From Larix sibirica (lineage: Eukaryota; Streptophyta; Pinopsida; Pinales; Pinaceae), in the NCBI GenBank assembly GCA_004151065.3, contig NWUY0300064931.1:18929-43805 (forward strand): a stretch of DNA of 24,877 nt. The letters are read 5' to 3'. Of this stretch, positions 1 through 9,562 are shown piece after piece. The first letter of the stretch is position 1. Each line of letters starts with the position of its first letter. The notes below the pieces were generated by a model that was not told where the DNA came from, searched no databases, and was given only the letters and a program-made list of their open reading frames with translations. The position numbers and the translations under genes are program-made.

Positions 1-453
1 CGGACTAAACCTCATAAAACATAAAATAATGATAAAATAAGATGATAGTTTCAAATATAATGAAAATTTGATCTTGGAACGAGGATGTCATGCCCCATCA
101 AACTGGGCAACATGTTGTTTTTGTCCTTAACCCACTCCATCTTAGAGTGGTAAGGCCATCAAAGATGCTTTCATGAGGTGGATGATTTTATCTTCTTCAT
201 CAAGATGGCCAAGATGCAGGGGTGGTGCAATAAAATAAGGTCTAAATGGGTATAGATGAGGTTTACTAGAGAAGGTATGGAAACCCTTACAAGCACAATC
301 ACCTCTACAATGCATTTAACCAAAAATGTGGCTAGAAGCTCCTAATCCATGTGTCCTAATGGATTCACCCAAAGATGCACCAATACCTACCTAGGGAATA
401 AATCCTCGACATGACGAGGAGCTCCACTCATCCAAGGGTAGTAATCTATGCCA
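1..453 (-). repeat. Element A 3' LTR, partial (outer part only)
   Basis: This stretch repeats at 7070-7519 in the same order and orientation, with long shared words such as CTTACAAGCACAATCACCTC and AATGATAAAATAAGATGATAG. The first 100 bases are close to 90% identical by eye; the rest falls to the low 70s with small indels. Similarity stops near GCCA at 450-453. On the minus strand this would be the beginning of the 3' LTR, with the remainder left of base 1. Confidence 0.75.
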
Positions 454-879
454 CAAGACCAACACGCCTTGAAATGAGGTCTAATAGGACCTTCCATTAT
501 TGACGAATTGTCTTGAATCCCACTATACCAACACTTTTACATAAAGAGTGACCCGACATGGCCTTTTACAATGGAAAAAGAACCCCCTCTTTGGAACATC
601 TTGTATGGTGCATTATAGAGAATCTAGGGTGCAACAACTCACTTCGACTAAAGTACATGCGCTTTTCCTAGGAGTGCATGAGAACCTCTTAAATATTCTA
701 GTACATGTATACCTACACACACTTGAAATAACAAAGAGCATTAAATGCATCGGAGGCAGATACATTCACCATTCCTTATTCAAATCAAAATATGAATTGT
801 TTAAAAAAAAACAAGAAATGAATTGCATGGGTAAAGGAGATGACACATCAAATGAACCGAAATCTACAATGGTACAAGG
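454..879. other. Tail of element A interior, no recognisable coding
   Basis: Lies between the LTR repeat and the integrase-tail remnant. By position it should hold A's 3' untranslated region and polypurine tract (polypyrimidine on the plus strand), but no clear tract is visible. The plus-strand frame at 548-898 matches no family I know and runs antisense to the element. Confidence 0.5.
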
Positions 880-1460
880 GATGTCCCAAAGACATTAGAT
901 ATCACCTAATTAAAATATCTTCAAAGATTGTCAAAGGGAAATTTGTGTCCATTCAAATTACTCAAGTTGAGGTAATTATGCAACATTTTCAATTTGATAT
1001 GGACCCAACCAAATATTTTCATACTTACCACATATGCTTACCTAGTTTTTCTTTTCTTTTATTGCACATGAATACAATATCACCTCTCTTCAAATTTCGT
1101 GGGTGGGATTTCTTGTCAAATTGAACTTGTGTCTTTTATTAATGTTGTACGACGATATCGAAATCCCTACTATGTTTTTCCTCTAGTTCTATGAATTGGT
1201 TTTTTTTCTAGACAACATCTAGATCTATTTGTCTCATCATTTTCCAGTTTGGCCATGCATATTTTTTCACATCTCTTTCACAAGTATTTAAATCATCATA
1301 AGACCAATTCACAAGTCAATCCTTCCAATTATTTCATTTCTTATGGGGTGAGACCTTACTTTTTCTTTTTGCACATGCCTAATTTTTTTTTCAATTTTCC
1401 CCTTTAATTGTGCAATACCTTCAGAATGATAAAGGGTAGAAGAAAAAATTATAGTGCATC
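880..1460 (-). pseudogene. Gypsy integrase C-terminal tail remnant (element A pol)
   Basis: On the minus strand, across three frames, the sequence reads like the end of a plant Gypsy integrase. Pieces include KKRKTR or NKRKEK-like basic stretches, an LGPYQIENV segment near 1000-1020, and a following LNGHKFPFDN-like stretch. In intact relatives this is the DNA-contacting C-terminal domain, with a basic KRKEKPGKH-type segment followed by LGPY.IE. Frameshifts and stops prevent translation. The part from 1150 to 1460 looks like the charged helical stretch before that domain but is too decayed to be sure. The HHCC zinc domain and the DDE catalytic core are not present nearby, so this is only the tail of pol. 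Confidence 0.7.
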
Positions 1461-1619
1461 AACTTGTTCATTCTCAGCTCGGAGAACTACATCTAGGAAT
1501 AATACATCAGAATCATCCATGGCCAATTGTATTGCATCCATGTATTCTAGCAACCTTTGATTTTTACAAATAAAGAATTCTTTAATAGATTAGGTCTTGG
1601 CCCATTTGGAGTTCATAAT
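1461..1619. other. Probable deletion junction between protease and integrase tail of A
   Basis: No family motif is readable here. In an intact Gypsy element about 3 kb coding for reverse transcriptase, RNase H and the integrase core would separate the two flanking remnants. The junction therefore lies in or near this stretch. Confidence 0.5.
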
Positions 1620-2141
1620 CCAAATCTTATGTGTCTTGTTTTAGGAACAACATCGGTAGAAAAAACATTGTAGGACCTAACAATATCATGAAAAAAAACA
1701 ATTTCATATTCTTGGATCTCATGAATACTCCACATGATGTATTCTCAAAGCTTCTCTATATAGTATCACAAAAGTGCCTCCAATTGTTGGCGTGGTAGAG
1801 TACTATAAATCAATTTGTATATCACCACCCAAATCCAAAGCCCATTTCCTTGAAAATAGCACGCCCCATCATTTTGGTACATTAATGGTAGTGATATCCA
1901 TTAGTAATTCAATAGAAGGATGCACAACAAGACCTACCTAAATGTCCTTGATCAACCAACAAACTTTGACTTCTCTAGAGTCCATGGAATATATCCTTCA
2001 ACCCTAGCTTGTACATAATGGCTAAAGGCATAAGACTTGTCGAGGCACTAGAATCTAGCATACATTTATGGAAAATTGAATCTCTAATTTAATGAGATAA
2101 AGAAAGGATGATTATTTTGGTTCCTATTTTCTATAGGATTC
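1620..2141 (-). pseudogene. Gypsy aspartic protease remnant (element A)
   Basis: Minus-strand translation gives CMLDSSAST at 2038-2064, the active-site loop of a retropepsin-like protease. The family form is CMLDSGAST, and here the Gly is replaced by Ser. It continues as SLMPLAIMYKLGLK. Further on, around 1725-1905, one frame with a few stops reads INVPKWWGVLFSRKWALDL, then GGDIQIDL and GGTFVILYRE. This matches the plant Gypsy block with the pattern DVPD.WGMLLSRKWA..LGG..QMDL, which follows the active site. The protein would cut the Gag-Pol polyprotein. It is inactive: there are stops at several sites, the loop is altered, and element C separates it from its upstream part. Family assignment is firm; subfamily is not. 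Confidence 0.85.
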
Positions 2142-2146
2142 ATATT
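2142..2146. repeat. Left copy of probable target-site duplication of element C (ATATT)
   Basis: ATATT here and ATATT at 4567-4571 flank element C exactly. Five bases is the usual duplication for LTR retrotransposons. In AT-rich DNA a chance match is not negligible. Confidence 0.6.
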
Positions 2147-2536
2147 CGTTGTTTCTGGGACACAACAAGCAATATGAACATAGAAGAAACATAAACAGTA
2201 AAGCAAACAATAACATCATGCACATCATAGACACCGTGATTTATCTCAGAAACCCCTCAACCAAGGGGAAAAACACCAAAGGTATATCCGTTATGCCCTT
2301 TACATAAACCTAGCCAAGACATGGTCCAACATGGCTCTATCATCCATGGGTACCCTCAACCATTAATGGGATTTTGAATATGCACACTCTTTCTCATTAC
2401 AATGGAGTACAATGAGCCTCTCTATAGGCTTAGACTACACAAATACCATGGGTAGACCTCCCAATAGGATGGTTTTATTACAACAATACCAAATTCAATT
2501 AACTTTATCTATGACCATGTCAATATTAACCCAACA
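2147..2536 (-). repeat. Element C 3' LTR
   Basis: Matches 4176-4566 along its whole length with small indels. The right edge TTAACCCAACA gives the minus-strand start TGTTGGGTTAA. The left edge begins CG where TG is expected, taken as a mutation because the ATATT duplication ends immediately before it; an alternative TG start is at 2150. A minus-strand TATA-like CCTATAGAGAGG lies near 2416-2427. Confidence 0.82.
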
Positions 2537-2549
2537 TTTCCCCCTTTAA
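2537..2549 (-). promoter_or_regulatory. Polypurine tract of element C
   Basis: Plus strand TTTCCCCCTTTAA reads TTAAAGGGGGAAA on the minus strand and abuts the TGTTGGG start of the 3' LTR. This is the position and composition of the primer for second-strand DNA synthesis in LTR retrotransposons. Confidence 0.8.
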
Positions 2550-2862
2550 ACTTGACTTGGGAATGACATCCTTCGCAGTCACCCCTCAAGTTTTATATGT
2601 CGGGAATTCAGCACCCCCTATCACGTAGGTTTGCAATTGAACTTTACTAGTGAGTGATTAGGGGTACGCATGCCTCTATTTGTAGAGTTGTATGCCCATT
2701 TACAATGATTACAAATCCATTAATGAAACATTCCTTTACAAACATTTCTACCTGAGAATCTACATTCTCATGCAATAATAACTAAGCACTCTTGAACGAA
2801 CTACTTGCATTCTACTGCTCAATCTACTACAAACTTCACCATATTCTTCAGTTGATTCTTTT

Positions 2863-3000
2863 ACATAGTCGAAAATAGAGTTCACTGTATGATCAAGTCG
2901 ATCCCTCTACACAGTCGAAAACAGACTTCAACATCTACTCTAATTGATCCCTATGTACAGTCGACAATAGAATTCACCATCTTCCTTAGTCGAAACTGTC
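2863..3000. repeat. Degenerate 46-bp-spaced repeats with ACAGTCGAAAACAGA-type core
   Basis: ACATAGTCGAAAATAGAGTT at 2863, ACACAGTCGAAAACAGACTT at 2909 and GTACAGTCGACAATAGAATT at 2955 are spaced exactly 46 bases apart. A fourth core, TTAGTCGAAACTG near 2986, is out of register. The spacing equals that of the array at 3340-3523, so both may descend from one expanded repeat. Confidence 0.7.
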
Positions 3001-3339
3001 TTTATCCTACTCTAATTATGTACTTAGTTGTTGCTAGCACATCCTCCTCGATCACCTCTGCATCTGCATTAGGAATCACAATAAGTTTAAGCAGAGTCTA
3101 ACCTTCATCAACACATGCCTCCCTCTAAACTAGTCAATTACCCAATTGATTTTAACCATGACTTCTTAGTCAACATGAGCTTGTCCACCTAGTTGACCTT
3201 ATGTGACTCCTTAGTCGATATTGACCTTGAATTTCTTGAAGCATCGTGTTTGAATTGCAATACTTAGTTGACCATATCCTTAGTTTACCCGGTCAACTAG
3301 TTGGTCCATGAGTTACCTGGTTGACCACTTTACTATCAA

Positions 3340-3523
3340 CCATCCATGGATTTGTCAACCACCATTCGATCCACATTCCAGTTGACCATCACTCAAGCTA
3401 TCCACCACCATTCAATACACATTCCCTTTAGCCATCCATTGAGCTATCAACCACTAGTCAATTTGCTTTCCGTTTGACCATCCATCGACCTATTGACCAG
3501 TAGCCAATCCCTATTCCCCTCGA
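3340..3523. repeat. Minisatellite, four 46-bp units, TTGACC-rich
   Basis: Units start at 3340, 3386, 3432 and 3478, each exactly 46 bases and each beginning CCATC. Shared parts include CCACATTCC or CCCTATTCC-type segments and a unit end TTGA or TCGA. TTGACC or TTGAC recurs at unit joins and at further sites from about 3187 to 3500. TTGAC is the core recognised by plant WRKY factors, but nothing here shows that it is used. Confidence 0.82.
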
Positions 3524-4161
3524 TTTCTAGATCACCTTCATCGATTTGACAGGTCAAATTTAACTGTTTGATTTAAACAACCAACATAACACATCTCTAA
3601 CTACTTCATCAACCATGACTGATCCAACCATGCACAACTTTTGACAATTTTGACTACTTCAACCACAAATCTCATGCTTTGGATTTGAACCCTCTAAAAC
3701 ATCTCACATAACCTCAAACTGGGTCATGCATATTGCATACCACAATTTATTTCTTCCGATTTCTGACTTCATGCAACATTTCAATTGCTGAAAACAAAAC
3801 ACCAACAAAAAAAGGACCCTCCTTTATTCGATCTAGTTGTTTATTCATTGATCTAGTGCTATCCTAAGCATACCCAGAAACAACCTGCAATGATATTCCA
3901 AGGTGACAAACAAATTTTATATGTACACCCATGTTTCTTCAACGTACCTCAAACCTACCATTTGTTTTGCTTATCAACCCAACCCATAAAGCCACTAGAT
4001 CCAACCACATTGATTCACACTCTACCATGCAAATATAGGCGACTAAAAAAAACTTTCTTCAACCATTCTCATAACAACAACTCCATCGAAACTCTACCGA
4101 GTAGATCCAGGAAACTAGATCTTGATCAGATCGCTCTCATTAGAGTGTTAGAGTCTACCAA

Positions 4162-4173
4162 GATCTAATACCA
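4162..4173 (-). promoter_or_regulatory. Primer-binding site of element C (initiator Met-tRNA type)
   Basis: Minus strand reads TGGTATTAGATCTTGG two bases after the LTR end CA. The usual plant site complementary to the initiator Met tRNA 3' end begins TGGTATCAGAGC. Ten of the first 12 bases agree, and the position is exactly as required. Confidence 0.8.
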
Positions 4174-4175
4174 GA

Positions 4176-4566
4176 TGTGGCTCCAAGACATAGAAAACAG
4201 TACTAATACAATATAAACATAAATAGTAAAGCAAACAATAACAATGTACACATAGTAGACACCATGATTTATTGTCGAAACCCCTCAACAAAGGGGGAAA
4301 CCAAAACAATATATCTTCATTATGGTCCTTAGCTAAATCAAGCCAAGGTATGGTCTATTGTGGGTCTCCCAGCCACAAGTACCCTCGATAATAAATGGGA
4401 GTTCCATATATGCACATTATTGCTCATTACAATGGAGTACAAGCAACCTCTTTATCCGCTTACATCACATGAATACCATGGGAAGACCACCCAATACCAT
4501 GGGCATATTACATCAATATCAAAGTCGGTTAACTTGCTCTATGACCAAGTCAAAATTAACCCAACA
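4176..4566 (-). repeat. Element C 5' LTR
   Basis: Pairs with 2147-2536. The plus-strand edges TGTGGCTCC and TTAACCCAACA give TG and CA ends. It would carry the promoter that drives minus-strand transcription of C. Shared landmarks are AGTAAAGCAAACAATAACA, GAAACCCCTCAAC and CATTACAATGGAGTACAA. Confidence 0.83.
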
Positions 4567-4571
4567 ATATT
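4567..4571. repeat. Right copy of probable target-site duplication of element C (ATATT)
   Basis: Directly follows the LTR end CCAACA and equals 2142-2146. Confidence 0.6.
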
Positions 4572-5610
4572 CTAGAAAATGAGGGGAAGATCCTCATCTT
4601 CTTCTATTGCACATATGGTTTGCATTGTCTCTCCAAACACAAAATCCTCGTCTACCTAGTTCCTCATTGCTAGAATATTTGCTAGCTTAGGTAGTGGAAT
4701 TGGTACCTTCATAGCACCTAGGGAACCTCAAATAGAAATATCTAAATTTTTATTAGTAGTAAAACTAATTGAATATTTACCTACACTCACTTGAGTCCTC
4801 AAAGGAAGATCAGCTTTAGGCACATCCATGTACCTTTGTTGACTCTTTCGAGGAACACTTCCTTTTCTTGTTTGGTATCAAATGCCCTTGAATCGATTAT
4901 TGTACATTCTCTCAATTTCTTAAAGAAAAGGCATTTCCCCTATCATCTTTTTTATTTTATCAGCTTCAATATATTTTTCTTTGACTTGCTGCATATTCTT
5001 GTTAGATAAGTGAAATTATTGTTCATTTTTTAACAAACTATTGCATAGATCTAGATTACATTTGTTGCTTTGACTACCATTTCTTTTCAATTCTTGGTAA
5101 TGGACACATGTATTATGTTCGTGAAAACCTTGACATGCTTATAAAAAGTATGTAAACTCATCTACCATATTTGTCAGTTCCAATGATGTAGTAGATTGTG
5201 GATCTATTGTGGAACCTTTGCTGAAGTTACTAGAAGGAATAGAACTTCGATCCCTTTCAAGATGAATGATTTGATTATGTGCAAAATTTGTCTATTGAGT
5301 AAAATCAAGCGTTAAACTCTTCATTTATTTAATTATAAGATTGGTCAAAATTTCTGAATATTCACTATCGTAAGCTATACTTTCCTTAGGTTTTTTCTCA
5401 ACTTTAGCTTTGGGAGGATGCAAAATATTAGGCTTTCATCGAAATCCTTTACCTTTTTCTTGGAAACTTTCATCGAAACCAAAATTTCATCGAAATCGAG
5501 ATTTAGCAAAATTTTTTGCTCAAATTGAGCTCTTCGATGAAATCAAGATAGAAGTAGCCTTACAAAATATAACAACGAGAGCAGTCCCACTTCCAACAAA
5601 ACCACCCTTC
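4572..5610 (-). pseudogene. Gag C-terminal and pre-protease remnant of element A
   Basis: Minus-strand reading gives ACQGFHEHNTCVHYQ at about 5090-5138, resembling the Cys-His zinc-knuckle region of plant Gypsy Gag (form C..FHE..TCP); the first Cys of the knuckle appears lost to a stop. Downstream in the same direction are acidic and Pro-rich pieces, KVPIPLPKLANILAMRN, and DEDLPPHFLEY just before the ATATT duplication. In the family these segments lead into the protease, which here resumes beyond element C at 2141. Upstream, 5160-5600, are hinge-like charged stretches with stops. Gag would package element RNA; this copy is broken by stops, frameshifts and the insertion. The N-terminal capsid part of Gag is not recognisable. 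Confidence 0.68.
5434..5545. repeat. Short repeated word TTTCATCGAAA(T/C)C, three direct copies and one inverted
   Basis: TTTCATCGAAA followed by TC or CC occurs near 5434, 5468 and 5483, with the reverse-complement core TTCGATGAAATC near 5532. It lies in the gag-hinge remnant of A, so it may be an expanded coding repeat. Function unknown. Confidence 0.45.
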
Positions 5611-7069
5611 TAGATTAGTAATCCATTTCCTTATGGATTCAATATCATATTCAATAAATACTCAATGATTAGGATATTAGGAGCAATATAACTTGGTATT
5701 ATTTTGTCACTAAGATATATCAATGAACTCTGGTAATAAACCAACACCAATATCTTGCAACAAAACTTGGGATAATTAACCCTTGTAAAGATCACCAATA
5801 TGTAGCTCTCATTTCTAACCAAAGAGGGATTTACTTTTAGATTCTTGTTATACCTCAAGGTTGGAAGTACTTTCTACAATTTGTGAATGTTGAATAAACT
5901 TTAGATCTGTCCTGGGCTATAGAATTGATGTATGGCCTAATTTGTCACTTCAAAACGCCCCCAGTGCATCCAATAATGCTTGAATTTGAAGTATGGCCCT
6001 TTTCCAACCCCTAGGGATTGTCCCTTTCTCAAATGTGAACCTCTAAAAAATGTAACCATTCATGTGCTATGGTTGTACCAGCCACTAGGAGCTAACATCA
6101 CACTAGGGTGATGTCACCCTATTTTATGACCTATACAAGCTACAAAACATCTTCTTTTGTCTATTTTTTCACTTTTTATGGAATTTTCAGTAAGATAAAC
6201 AATTTAAAAATTTATAATAGAACTAAATACTTCGGAATTTTGCAAGAAATTTCAATACTAACCAAAGTACAGTGGAAAAATAAATAATTTTTTTATTAGA
6301 TATATAAGATTTATGTGGTGAATAATATTTGGATACTATGGAAACCTACTCTTCAATTTTTTGGATTTTTTAAAAATATTTAATTTTCAAGGTTTTTCTA
6401 ATTTTCTAATTATTTTTGTATCTTTTCAAATATAGTACAAGGAATTTTTTAAATTTGAAATGGTAAAGTTCAGGGAAATAAACATAGGTCTTATTCCACT
6501 GGAAATTGAAAAATCGAAGCTAGCATTTCTACTAGGAATTGACAATTAAATATTTGGATGAAGTATGGAAAGGCTAAGAAACCCTAGGTTATGTTAGCAC
6601 TTGACATAGTTAGGTAAAACAAGATGCAAAGGCCCAAACAAGGGAGACCATTCAAGAGGGATGTCTCAACCATAAGCCTAAACTATCATGTGTTAAACCA
6701 TAAATTGCTCTTACCCTTGATGCTTTTGGTAGTGTAAGACAAGAGTTTCAATATCTTACCACAATTAAGAGAGAAAAGGAGAATACAAAGAGCCTCAATA
6801 ATATAATCACTTTAGAATAGCCTTTAATGATTGTAAAGAATACATCAACATCAAAATTTGTTCCTTGAAGAAGCCTACAAATGCAAAGAAAGTAGGTGCA
6901 CACCATTTAGTCTCTCATGTATGCAAGTAAGAAAAGTATTTCAATCATATTTGATCCCATGATATTGGTAACAAATGACAAGAGGATGCATTAGTTAATC
7001 CTTCCTCTGGGCCAACCTACCTAATTTGAGCTTAAAACAAATTTTTAGGGTTTTTCACCCACAATTCAA
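5611..7069 (-). repeat. Probable remainder of element A 5' LTR plus leader
   Basis: By geometry the 5' LTR must lie between the gag remnant and the verified repeat at 7070. Its partner would be left of base 1, so it cannot be checked in this window. The sequence is AT-rich (very much so at 6180-6540), has only short frames and shows no convincing primer-binding site. The minus-strand frame at 5631-5858 matches nothing I recognise. Confidence 0.4.
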
Positions 7070-7519
7070 GGACTAAACCTCGTGAAACATAAATTAATGA
7101 TAAAATAAGATGATAGCTTCAATGTGATGAAAATTTGATCTTGGAAGGAGGACATGATGCCCCATCCAACCCTAACATGTGTACATTCCCCTCAATTACC
7201 TCCCTTTTAGGATGGTACGAACATCAAAAGACTCTTTTTTGAGGTGGACAACTTGTTCTTTTTCATCAATATGGCCAAGAACTAGGGGTCATAAAATAAA
7301 ATAAGATCCAAGTGGGTATAAATAAAGTGCTCTAGAGTACGTATGATAATCCTTACAAGCACAATCACCTCTACAAAGCATAAAACCATAAGTTTTCCTA
7401 GATTCCCCTATGCCATATGTCCAAATGGATTCACCCCAAGGTGCACTAATACCTACCCAATGCATAAATTATCAACATGATGAGGATATCTACTCATCAA
7501 GGGGTAACCAGCTAGGCCA
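7070..7519 (-). repeat. Element A 5' LTR, outer part (pairs with 1-453)
   Basis: Direct repeat of the first 453 bases. Similarity ends at GGCCA (7515-7519), the same place as GCCA in the other copy, and within a few bases the sequence becomes element B LTR. That sharp change marks A's right boundary. Confidence 0.75.
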
Positions 7520-7525
7520 TAAAGA

Positions 7526-8721
7526 TTTTTTATTCCTAAATTGGAATGAATGAATCCTAAAGGATTTTTTAATTGTACCCATTTTGAATATGCAACTTGT
7601 GTTTTATTCATGATAAATTTTGTATCAACCATTTTATTTTTTGGTATAATTTCATGATGTGTATAATTTAATGAGTGGAATAGATCATAAAGGATTTGAA
7701 TTAATGTTGCATTTAATTGATTCAGATTAGTACTTTGTTCTATATTAGAATGAATTTTATTAAATATACAGTTAATGAATGAATGGAATCGCTAGGAAAT
7801 TGAGTTATTAATTGTTCTTCGATATGTGTGGATGGAGTCTACATGGTTTACCCAAATTTTATATGCTTGTGACCAATTTCTTGATTATATAGAAGGATAA
7901 ATGGATTGTCTTCTATTTTGGTAGTTAATGTGTTGAGATGACTAGAACTTGTTATGGTTCAGTTGTAATGTGTGTCATCTATGCATTCTTGTAAGAACCT
8001 ATTCGTGTTTGAATAGCCTATGGAAAAATTATAAAAGGCCCGAGGCTTGTAGCATCATGGTCTATGTTGTCTTAAGGTTAACTGGGCATAATTGGGCTTT
8101 GTGTTACAAAGTTCTTGGAGTGCTTTTCAGCTCCATAGTAGCACTTGGTAAGTAATTATTCCTGCTTGAATTATGTATAATGGTTCATTAACATCTTTAC
8201 GTATGGGTTAATATGTTGAATGCATATGAAGATGATCAAATTGGGTAGCATTGTAAATATGAATAGTAATTCATTGTAGGTGAATATTGACAAATGGACT
8301 TATGCCTTGTGAATGCATGTTTTCCTATGGGAAGAACCCTATTAGTTGATTTGTTTGCAATTTATCTAAGTGTTTTGAGCCATTTATGTATGCAACCTTG
8401 ATTTACCAGTAAATTGTTGCTAAGATAATGTTATCCATTTTTACCTTTACTTGAAAGAATGTTGGATGGATTATGTGGCGAGAAGCCTTCTCAATGCCAT
8501 TTGTGGAAGCTAAACTTAAATTTGTGAACCTTAAGTTTATTGTTAAATACTGAATCCGAAATGGTTGGTTGCATGTTAGATTTATAAATGGTTTAAGATA
8601 TAACTGCTAGATTGGAGGTGGGTATCTGTATGATTTCCTTAACGATTTGCTTTCCCTTCCTTGGCCTCTTTTATTTAATTAATTTGGTTATTTCAAAATT
8701 GAGAGTTGCTAGTATGTTACA
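7526..8721 (+). repeat. Element B left (5') LTR, 3' part only, truncated by element A
   Basis: Aligns with 14913-16107 at roughly 80% by eye. Shared words include ACTTGTGTTTTATTCAT, TGAGTTATTAATTGT, GGGCATAATTGGG, AGTTCTTGGAGTGCTTTT and AAGTAATTATTCCTGCTTGAATT. It ends in ACA at 8721, matching CCA at 16107. Its first about 1.7 kb should lie left of element A, outside the window. Confidence 0.85.
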
Positions 8722-8724
8722 AAT

Positions 8725-8741
8725 TGGTATACGAGATGAGG
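8725..8741 (+). promoter_or_regulatory. Primer-binding site of element B (Met-tRNA type, altered)
   Basis: TGGTATACGAGATGAGG starts three bases after the LTR end ACA. The usual plant initiator Met-tRNA site is TGGTATCAGAGCCAGG. The first six bases and the later GAG agree, with a CA to AC change between. The position is correct. Confidence 0.72.
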
Positions 8742-9216
8742 CTACAACTCACAAACCTCATGGGTTAAGAATTAAAGTTAAGAATTGGATTTCTGTCTTT
8801 CTCGGTGAAGGTAAATTCAAATCATGGAATAAATCTAGTCTTTCCATCTGCTTGCATTTTTGTGTAGTAGATGCGATAGTTTTTGGGAACTCTTATGAGG
8901 TTTGCTTATAATTTTATGTTCTTTTTTTCCATATTCTCGTCAATTGCTGAAATATTTTTTTTTACTTCTAGATTTTGTGGAAGAAAGTATTGCATACAAA
9001 TATCGATTAGGTGCATGGCCTCTTGCATGAATATTACATACATTTTCCAATTCATATATTTTATATGAAGTTTCTTATTGTTCATGTCAATTGTGTGGCA
9101 ATGCAAGATTGTGCATGCAACTCTTTGACAAAACTTATTTTGCAGTTTTCCTAGCTATTTGTTTGAATTCTTCCTACAGAGAAAATTTTCTAGAGTTAAT
9201 TTTGTTGCAAGAAAAT

Positions 9217-9562
9217 AGAATTCTTAGGTGATAATTCGTTGACATTATTGACATTGGTTGTATGTTTGATTTATTTATGCAAATAGATTTTGTAGAATTA
9301 AAATCATTGTCCTCGTAGGAATTATTTTGTGTTTTTGCTAACAAATCGACCCTTCACGGGTGAAAATGATGCCTAGTTAGGAAATGTTTTCATGTTTGGT
9401 TTTTGAAAAACAACTATGTTTCCCAAGGGTGTAATTGTTGTCTTTCCGTGGACACCATCTTTGGGGTCTAGATTCAACAAGCAAGTGGAATTCTTGGAAG
9501 AGAAATCATTGACCCTTGTAGGAAAACCCTTGATGTTAAATTTATTTGTGTAAATTAATTTT
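9217..9562. repeat. Degenerate direct repeat, about 74 nt, two copies 272 nt apart
   Basis: 9217-9290 and 9489-9562 share the order AATTCTT, (A/T)TTGAC, TTTGATTTATTTATG or TTAAATTTATTTGTG, and end ATTTT. A third partial match, ATCATTGTCCTCGTAGGAA, is near 9303. Similarity is modest and was judged by eye. Confidence 0.45.

Larger units (their letters stand above)
2550..4161 (-). other. Element C internal region, non-coding
   Basis: No frame gives recognisable Gag, protease, reverse transcriptase or integrase. Short plus-strand frames at 2889-3101 and 3890-4168 are antisense to the element and look accidental. The notable content is a repeat-rich stretch from about 2860 to 3560 (annotated separately). 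The rest, next to the primer-binding site, is plain low-GC leader sequence. Confidence 0.65.
2147..4566 (-). mobile_element. Element C: non-autonomous LTR retrotransposon, Copia-like LTRs, nested in element A
   Basis: It has two LTRs (2147-2536 and 4176-4566), a purine tract beside the left LTR and a Met-tRNA-type primer-binding site beside the right one. This places the element on the minus strand with the 5' LTR on the right. LTRs begin TGTTGGGTTAA in minus orientation and share CATTACAATGGAGTACAA; on the minus strand this is TTGTACTCCATTGTAATG, which I recall from plant Copia-type LTRs. The 1.6-kb interior shows no gag or pol motif in any frame, so it would depend on enzymes from another element. 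Protease remnants of A resume on both sides, showing that it inserted into A. LTR copies differ at roughly one base in five by eye, so the insertion is old. Confidence 0.85.
1..7525 (-). mobile_element. Element A: degenerate Ty3/Gypsy LTR retrotransposon, pol-deleted, left end outside window
   Basis: Two direct copies of one sequence (1-453 and 7070-7519) flank minus-strand fragments in Gypsy order. Read from right to left these are a gag tail with a zinc-knuckle remnant (about 5100-5160), a pre-protease segment (4572-5000), an aspartic protease (1620-2141) and the integrase C-terminal tail (880-1150). Reverse transcriptase, RNase H and the integrase core are absent, because protease and integrase tail lie only a few hundred bases apart. 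Frames carry many stops, so the copy is dead. Element C interrupts the protease region. The full LTR is probably longer than the repeated part seen here, since the left copy runs off the window. I found no convincing primer-binding site or polypurine tract for A, so its exact ends are uncertain. Confidence 0.78.

Noticed and set aside
548-1124. Overlapping plus-strand frames of 116 and 94 codons
   Set aside because: They lie antisense to the element A integrase tail and contain no known motif; the minus strand gives the recognisable protein.
3340-3523. Possible CRISPR-like array (46-bp repeats)
   Set aside because: Units are contiguous with no unique spacers, and the surroundings are eukaryotic retrotransposon; the same holds for the 43-bp array at 11731-11902.
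2889-4168. Plus-strand frames of 70 and 92 codons inside element C
   Set aside because: Antisense to the element, overlapping repeats and the primer-binding site; no domain recognised.
5410-5613. Plus-strand 67-codon frame with repeated FHRN-like residues
   Set aside because: The repeats arise from the TTTCATCGAAA word in the reverse strand of a gag remnant; wrong strand for the element.
5690-5740. TGGTATTATTTTG as a primer-binding site for element A
   Set aside because: It is on the plus strand while A lies on the minus strand, and it is not next to a demonstrable LTR end.
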